A stretch of DNA of 64,000 nucleotides from Brachionus plicatilis (taxonomy: Eukaryota > Rotifera > Eurotatoria > Ploima > Brachionidae), in NCBI GenBank assembly GCA_010279815.1, contig QEOQ01000508.1:2666457-2730456 (forward strand), in the 5' to 3' direction. Every line of letters starts with the position of its first letter. The stretch's first letter is position 1. This document shows, one piece after another, positions 58,501-64,000 of the stretch. The position numbers were made by a program, and so were the translations under genes. The notes under the pieces were generated by a model. That model was not told where the DNA came from. It saw only the letters and a program-made list of their open reading frames with translations, and searched no databases.

Positions 58501-61500
58501 TTCAAAATTATTTTGACTGGGTGCCTTAAAATATTTAATGATTTGAGAATTAGCTTCACAGTCAGAAAAAAGACTTTCTTCGTACTTTGTCTAGCTCTTA
58601 TTATTTTAAATTTTAAATTTTATTTTTTTTACTTACCATGGATCAGTAATATAAGATAGGAAATGATTTTTGGAATCTTGATTTAATTTTGTTTCATATG
58701 ATATGAATTTTTCTTCTATTGAAATTAATTTTTCTTTATCTGAAATTAATTTATTTTCAATTAGAATTATTTCATTTGGATCAGTCGTTCCAAATCGAAA
58801 ACTTATATCTTTGCGGATTTCATATTGACGATTTTCTTGTATTTTCTAAAAAAATTGATTTTTAGTTTAAAGTGAATTAATAAAATTTCGAAAGAACTTT
58901 TTGATAATTTATTTTGCTTGTTACTTCAAAAATCTCAATAATAATCATTGTGATTAATCCAACTATTCCAAATATCTAAATAAAAATAATCTTTTAAATT
59001 CTATTTGAATCAATGCTTCAAATAATACAAATAAAAATAGTCTCCACCATTCTTGAGGAAAATTGTACACATATCTAATATCATAGCTAATCAATACGGC
59101 CCAAACATTCCAAATGACACAAAACAAAAAATCGACAAGAAATTTACCCCAAAACCACCATGAATGCTGATAAAATTTGAAATTAATCAATGTTTGCATT
59201 ACTGGATGCGAAATTAAATCCAAATTTTCTTGCTCAATGATGTATTCAAGCTAAATAAGCTAAAATTAATATTTTGCCTTTTGTTCAATGAAATTCCCTA
59301 AAACCATGCCAAAGTATGAAATAAAATATCAAAATCAACAAGAAAATTTAAATTTAGATTTTTTTTAATATCTTAAGTTTCTCTTCATGAGAAATAAATT
59401 TAAAATTCTAAAACATAAAAACCAATTTTTTAATCACCTTTTAAACTAGAAGGATGATTGAATTTTATCATATTTATAATACTTAATTATTACAGTAGCC
59501 GTGCATGCGATCAATTTAAATTAATTTTAAAATTTGATAATAAGCTTCTGGGACAAATTTTAAAAGAAAACATGAAAATTATTTCAAAAACAAAAGGATA
59601 GAAATAAGTGAGTATAAATATTTTCATTTTTAAATAAATTAGAATTTAACATCAAATTTTTACTGCTGAACTGACAAAAAGAGGAGGTAGTTCATCTAAA
59701 CGTAAGGCTAACGTTTAGCTAAGTAATACTGAAGAAACTTAAGTTTAAAAAAAGAAGTGGTCGACCACCAAAGGCCAAGTCAGCTTTGAATAATGATTAT
59801 GTCATGTTTTTTAATGCAATTGTTATTTTTTTATTTTTATATGAAATAATGACTAAATCTTTATGCGTTTATACGATTTTTTTTTAATTGATAAATTTAT
59901 TTTTTATTTGATGAAACTTTAATAAATTTGGAGGCATAGACAATGAAAATATTTAAAAGTAAATCCTTTTTGTACTTTTTCTAATTATTTTATTTGGCCC
60001 TGGTCCTTTTTGTACTTTATCCAATTAAAAATAAGCATTACAAAAAATTAAAATTTTAATTTTTAATTTTATTTTAACTAAAATTTCTCTTATCTTTAAC
60101 ATACCCGAATCCCTAAACCAGGGCTCCGCCCCTGACCCCGTTAAATTTATTTTGGTAATTAAAATACTGATACTGATGTACAAAAAGTACAGAAAGTACA
60201 GAAAGTACAAAAAGGACCAGGGCCAAATAAATAAATTAGAAAAAGTACAAAAAGTACAGAAAGGAAAACGTTTTATTAAATATTTAAATCTCATTGTCTA
60301 TCCATGTAAATTTGGTAATAAAAATAAAAAAATTTTGGTGATAAATTTTATTTTTTGGATGATAAAGTTTTGATGTTATTTATTTAATTTTTTAATGATA
60401 GATCTTAGATATTTGATGATATAAAAAATAACACCTGTTTAAAGTCTGTAAAAAGTTTTTGACAATCAAAAACAAAATCTATTGAAAATAAACTTTAGCC
60501 AGCTTGTTGAAAAAAATAAATACTTCACCTATTCTATTATCTAACACGAAATTTTCCGCTTTGATGGTTCGGCCCCGATCATTAAAAAAGAAACTTGAGT
60601 GGATATCTGCTTTTAGAAATTTAAACTATCAAATGCTCAAAAAAATAGGACTCATCTCCAAAATAATAAAAGTTTTTAGATTTCCAAATAAAAATCCCAA
60701 TTTTGGCAAAAAGAAAATGTCTTTTTTCAAAATAAACTTTACAAATAAATTTGCAACGATTATTTTTTGCAAAAAAATATATTTAATATTTTTTTTCTTT
60801 TCAAAAACAATTCCATTCATTCAAATATTTATTTTTTTTTATTTCTGACCGAAAATCTTATATCAAATATGAATTCAGATTTGACTTTTAATTTAAATTT
60901 TGATGGTGCAAATAAAAAAGTGAAAGAATTAAATTGCAATGCAAATAGAGTACTGTTCTTTAATAAAAATTAGTAAATTAATGCTTTTAAATTTTTTTTC
61001 AAAACAATCTTTAATTACTTAGTGAACAAAATGGAAGCTTTAATGTTATTTTAAAGTAATTTTCGACAGATGAAAAAATATTACAATTGATTTGATTTGA
61101 GGATATCGGTAAAAAATTCCAGATTTTTCGTCCTTAATTTCTTTTGAAACATCCTTAGAATAAAATGTATGTTTCAATGTTATTTAAAGTTAATATCAAA
61201 AAATGAAAAAAAATTACAATTGATTTGGATTTAGGATATCCGCAAAAAATTCCAGATTTTTCGTCCTTAATTTCTTTTGAAACATCCTTAGAATAAAATG
61301 AATGTTTCAATGTTATTTAAAGTTAATATCAAAAAATGAAAAAAAATTACAATTGATTTGAATTGAGGATATCGATATACAATTCCAGATTTTTCGTCCT
61401 TAAATTCTTTTGAAACATCCTTAGAACAAAATGTATGTTTCAATATTATTTTAAAGTAATTTTTTAATAAATGAAAAAATATTACAATTGACTTGTCAGG

Positions 61501-62449
61501 AAAATATTGGTATACAATTCCAGATTTTTCGTCCTTAATTTCTTTTGCAACAACGATAGGCTCTAGGTCCACATTTTTGAGATAATAAATGTCTTTATAT
61601 GCATATTTGTCCAAATTTCGGTAACCGTCCAAAATCTCGGATGCCTAAAAATTATTTATTAAATAAAATGATTATTCAATTAGTTATTATCAAATACCAA
61701 TTGTGGACATTTAGCAACAATCCAGTATAAAGCCTTTTGGCCATTGAAATTTTTGGCCTGAACATCGCATCCTTCGTCAATCAAAATTTTAACTACTTCT
61801 TCTTCTTGGTATTCAGCAGCAAGAAACAAAGGCGTTCTTTCTAAATAATCTCTGGCTTCTTTGTTTGCACCATTTTTAATCAAGCATAAGACAGCCTCTT
61901 TGGATCCTGTTTTTGCAGCTATGTGCAAAGGAGTTTCTTGTTTCCATTTAGATTCCGCTTTAGACAATTCTTCGGAGTGTTTTTTTAAAATGTGTTCTAT
62001 AAGTACATCGTTATTGTTATAAGCTGCAACATGAATGAAGAAGTCACGGTATTTATTTATTAGTTTATTTTTTTTTTCGATCAATAAGTCAAAATATTTA
62101 ATAGAATCTTTAGGCTCCAAACGCGCCACAATATGAAGAACTTCACCATCCACATTATTCACATTTACATCTGGACCATTTTTAATAAGATTTTCTAATT
62201 TATCTATATCTTCCTTTGAGCTTCTTTCTGTGCTAGTTTGTTTATGACCATGTTCTCTTTTCTGGGATGGTTCATGTACAGGTTTGACTTTTTAAAAAAT
62301 CAACTTAACTAAATTAAGTCTTAAATTGAATTTTAAATAATTATACCTTTGGCACATCTTATTCGGTTGAAACATTTTGGAAAAGAATTTTCTCGCTCAT
62401 CTACAATCAGATAAGTATGCGACGAATTTAAATTGTTATCTTCTTGCAT
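55572..62449 (-). CDS. Ankyrin-TRP cation channel, copy B
   Basis: Exons: 62449-62347, 62287-61698, 61644-61486, 61419-61351, 61286-61218, 61153-61085, 59250-59029, 58975-58898, 58845-58637, 56711-56540, 56482-56446, 56391-56168, 56111-55646, 55592-55572; phases agree throughout; about 829 aa traced. Same architecture as copy A: ankyrin repeats (exon 2), six membrane helices, pore FTTSFGISDIDF, and LLQRAKEIL after S6. The pore exon and the S1 exon each differ from copy A by about one residue, and the C-terminal exon by about 12 of 156 by eye; the N-terminal exons differ much more. Main novelty: three 69-nt exons coding DVSKEIKDEKSGIFYRYPQI-type 23-residue units between the ankyrins and S1, against one in copy A. 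The splice to the S1 exon (59250) is the best phase match but spans 1.8 kb. Confidence 0.8.
57740..58115. repeat. Foldback element in TRP-B intron
   Basis: Copy-B counterpart of 42215-42560: GGTATTGTGAAATTCAAATA on the left and its complement on the right near 58100, with the inner palindrome GTGCAACATACTTTGTTGCAC. A diverged half copy is at 55060-55320. Confidence 0.6.
59964..60260. mobile_element. Foldback element with 52-bp inverted ends in TRP-B intron
   Basis: Left arm TTTTTGTACTTTTTCTAATT continuing to GGCCCTGGTCCTTTTTGTAC (about 59968-60019) is matched nearly base for base by the inverted right arm at about 60205-60256. In between is the GGGCTCCGCCCC hairpin also seen at 50.1 kb. The arm is built of AAAGTAC repeats. 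It is absent from the same intron in copy A, so it inserted after the duplication or was lost from A. Confidence 0.7.
61085..61644 (-). repeat. Tandem exon array (132-135 bp period) in TRP-B
   Basis: Four successive copies of a unit made of a 69-nt exon (or the exon-3 tail) plus a 64-66-nt intron. The anchor TCGTCCTTAA recurs at 61129, 61261, 61394 and 61529. Exons are symmetric (phase 0-0), begin GATGTTTCAAAAGAA after an AAG acceptor and end before GTAAT. Copy A has the exon-3 version plus one unit (45010-44942). Confidence 0.85.
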
Positions 62450-62787
62450 TTCTACTTTTTAAAAGAATATTATTTTCAGAATTTTATAGTTACTTTTTTT
62501 TATTTAATTGTTTTCATGGCAACCTACTTTTTTAAAATTCATATTTAGTTGTAACATAATAACAAATAAAAGGTATAAATATGTTTGAACAATAAAAGCT
62601 GAGTATTTACAGTGTAGTATTGAACTTCATTACAATTCACATAATTATTTAATTCTAGCCAAAAAGTTAATAATTCCATAAAATAATTATATCAAAAAAT
62701 AATTATTAATATTTGAATTAAAGCAAAAAATAAAAAAAACTAAGTATAAAAAAAATCGTTTAGTTTAAGAGAAAAAAATAATTTTTC

Positions 62788-62862
62788 CCCGCGACCATCA
62801 AAACGGCCAACATCAACTTTTGGCGGTGTAGTGGCCGCCACTCACGGTACCCAACACTAGCT
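62788..62862. repeat. Transposon terminus like that at 32.2 kb
   Basis: GC-rich segment with GGCGGTGTAGTGGCCGCC and ACGGTACCCAACACTA, absent from copy A at the matching place and similar to 32191-32262. Confidence 0.45.
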
Positions 62863-63284
62863 CTTTGATCACATTCGCCTTTAGAAATAGTTATTATTAG
62901 TTTTATTTTATCACTTTTTGAAAAAATTTCATTATTATTCTACAAATTGTTTGTTCTTTAATTTTCTCAGCTTCGGGGTCTTCTGACTGCAATTTAAATT
63001 TCTTTACTAAGAATCAAGATTTCTATTATTTATTTTAAAACAAAAATATCGGGTTTGGCAAAAATAAAATTATATTCTATTGGACAATGATATTTGGTTT
63101 TTTACTAAAATTTTATTTTTCAAAGTTTTGTAAAAAGTTTAGTGATAGTTTTATTTATTAAAAAGCTTAATTAGAAAAAAATTCTTCGCAAGGTTCAAGA
63201 ATTTTTTTAATAAATATTCAAAAAAATCAAGTTTTTTTGTTAATTGTTTTTTATGTAAATATAAATATGTTTTTGAATAAGCCT

Positions 63285-63536
63285 TTAGAATAAACCTGGA
63301 TATCCACCCAAACCTAAGCCTGAGTATCCGCTTAGACCTACACCTGGATATCCACCTAGACCTAAACCATGACCACCTAAACCAGACAAACAAGGATTAA
63401 TTGGCATTGGCATTGGAACAGGCATTGGAACAGGCATTGGAATTGGCATCGGAATTGGACTTGGCATTGGCATCGGCATTGCTGGGGCTACAGCAATTGG
63501 TTGGTAACAGCATCCACGATTTCGTCTTCCACACAT
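63285..63536 (-). CDS. Small Pro-Met repeat / GLGGY protein, copy-B paralogue
   Basis: 83 aa, single exon, the same three-part plan as the 50374-50601 gene: MCGRRNRGCCYQPIAVAPA start, an alternating Pro-Met/Ile tract of about 25 residues, and a longer tail with GLGLGGYPGVGLSGY and GLGGYPGLF. The tract and the tail each have one extra unit relative to the 50.4-kb gene. It lies upstream of, and on the same strand as, the TRP-B channel, about 0.85 kb from its start. Unknown function; secretion signal not seen. Confidence 0.7.
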   Translation of the reverse strand: MCGRRNRGCCYQPIAVAPAMPMPMPSPIPMPIPMPVPMPVPMPMPINPCLSGLGGHGLGLGGYPGVGLSGYSGLGLGGYPGLF

Positions 63537-63616
63537 TCTGATTTAATGATTTTTTATTTTTATTAAAATAAATTCGTATTCTTTTTGATTTTGACTGGAA
63601 TTTTCTTTTAGAGTCT

Positions 63617-63624
63617 TATTTATA
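63617..63624 (-). promoter_or_regulatory. TATA box of the 63.4-kb small gene
   Basis: TATAAATA on the minus strand about 81 bp upstream of the ATG, conserved in the 50.4-kb gene and in the broken copy near 47405. Confidence 0.45.
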
Positions 63625-64000
63625 AGCATCAAGAAAAAAAATCATCAAAACATTGAGTAAAAAAATGCATAACTTGATGATTTAGTTTTGTTTGTCAAAC
63701 AAAGCTTTGTTAAATTTTTAAACAAATTTTACCTAAAAAAAAAGATGATTTTTTTGGAATAAAAGCTTACAAATCTGATAACAAAAATCAAAACAATCAA
63801 GAAAGAAACAAATAATAAAAAATAAGTATTTTATTTTATGGAGGCAAAAAATGTTCAATAAAAATATAAAAAAACACCCGAGTTCTAATTCGGATCGGCC
63901 ATAACATGTTCTGTAAATTCTAGCAATTGGTACCTCCTCTGTCCCATCACTTAAAGTTTAGTTTATCTTAAAATGATATTAAATAATATCCCAAATTCAG

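Larger units (their letters stand above)
52752..64000. repeat. Segmental duplication, copy B (runs off the window)
   Basis: Direct-orientation partner of 38121-47747. It keeps the order: 3' flank, TRP channel, spacer, small Pro/Gly gene. It is longer because of insertions near 53930-55330 and 59340-60300 and extra exon units at 61085-61440. Between 52752 and 53930 only noncoding sequence shared with copy A is seen. Confidence 0.9.

Noticed and set aside
59740..59815. Short string KKRSGRPPKAKSALNNDY, AT-hook-like
   Set aside because: A GRPPK AT-hook-like stretch is visible on the plus strand, but stops lie just upstream and no longer frame exists; probably a transposon remnant, too short to call.
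60152..60373. Frame of YRKYRKYKK repeats
   Set aside because: A product of the AAAGTAC repeats in the foldback arm.

Overview
This is an AT-rich nuclear window (long A/T runs throughout, one 125-base N gap) from a ciliated invertebrate animal. It carries metazoan-type genes with spliceosomal GT-AG introns. Most introns I could place are only 49-60 nt, with a few of 1.2-2.4 kb. A rotifer or another small AT-rich spiralian would fit, but that is inference from composition and intron size; no species marker is visible.

Layout. 0-5.2 kb: two ciliary genes facing each other, a BBS6/MKKS chaperonin-like gene (+) and a CCDC103 dynein-attachment factor (-), separated by a 750-bp near-perfect foldback element. 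5.2-19.8 kb: a gene desert around a single-exon, GC-rich FoxF transcription factor (11.5-12.8 kb), flanked by degenerate tandem repeats and two blocks of complex sequence that look like candidate enhancers. 19.8-25.5 kb: minus strand, a plexin-domain-containing (PLXDC/TEM7-like) membrane protein, and upstream of it an unrecognised secreted Cys-rich protein. 29.2-30.2 kb: a secreted VMO-I plus ricin-B lectin. 31.4-32.2 kb: a GC-rich 102-bp minisatellite. 32.7-37.7 kb: a five-exon PARP14-type mono-ADP-ribosyltransferase whose large introns carry repeats, including a 773-bp inverted-terminal-repeat element.

38.1-64 kb: a segmental duplication. Each copy (38.1-47.7 kb and 52.8 kb to beyond the window end) holds, on the minus strand, a compact ankyrin-TRP cation channel and, upstream of it, a tiny Pro-Met/Gly-Leu-Gly-Gly-Tyr protein gene. 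The channel copies stay open in every exon I could trace. They differ in the number of a tandemly duplicated, phase 0-0, 69-nt exon coding a 23-residue repeat (one unit in copy A, three in copy B). The small gene is intact in copy B and at 50.4 kb but broken in copy A. Between the copies lies a complete non-autonomous hAT transposon (48412-49630) with a perfect 8-bp target duplication and a BED-finger-only transposase fragment.

The most distinctive signals are the recent channel duplication with exon-repeat expansion, the BED-only hAT derivative, the foldback elements, and the VMO-I/lectin fusion. All gene models here are hand-spliced from sequence and not backed by transcripts.
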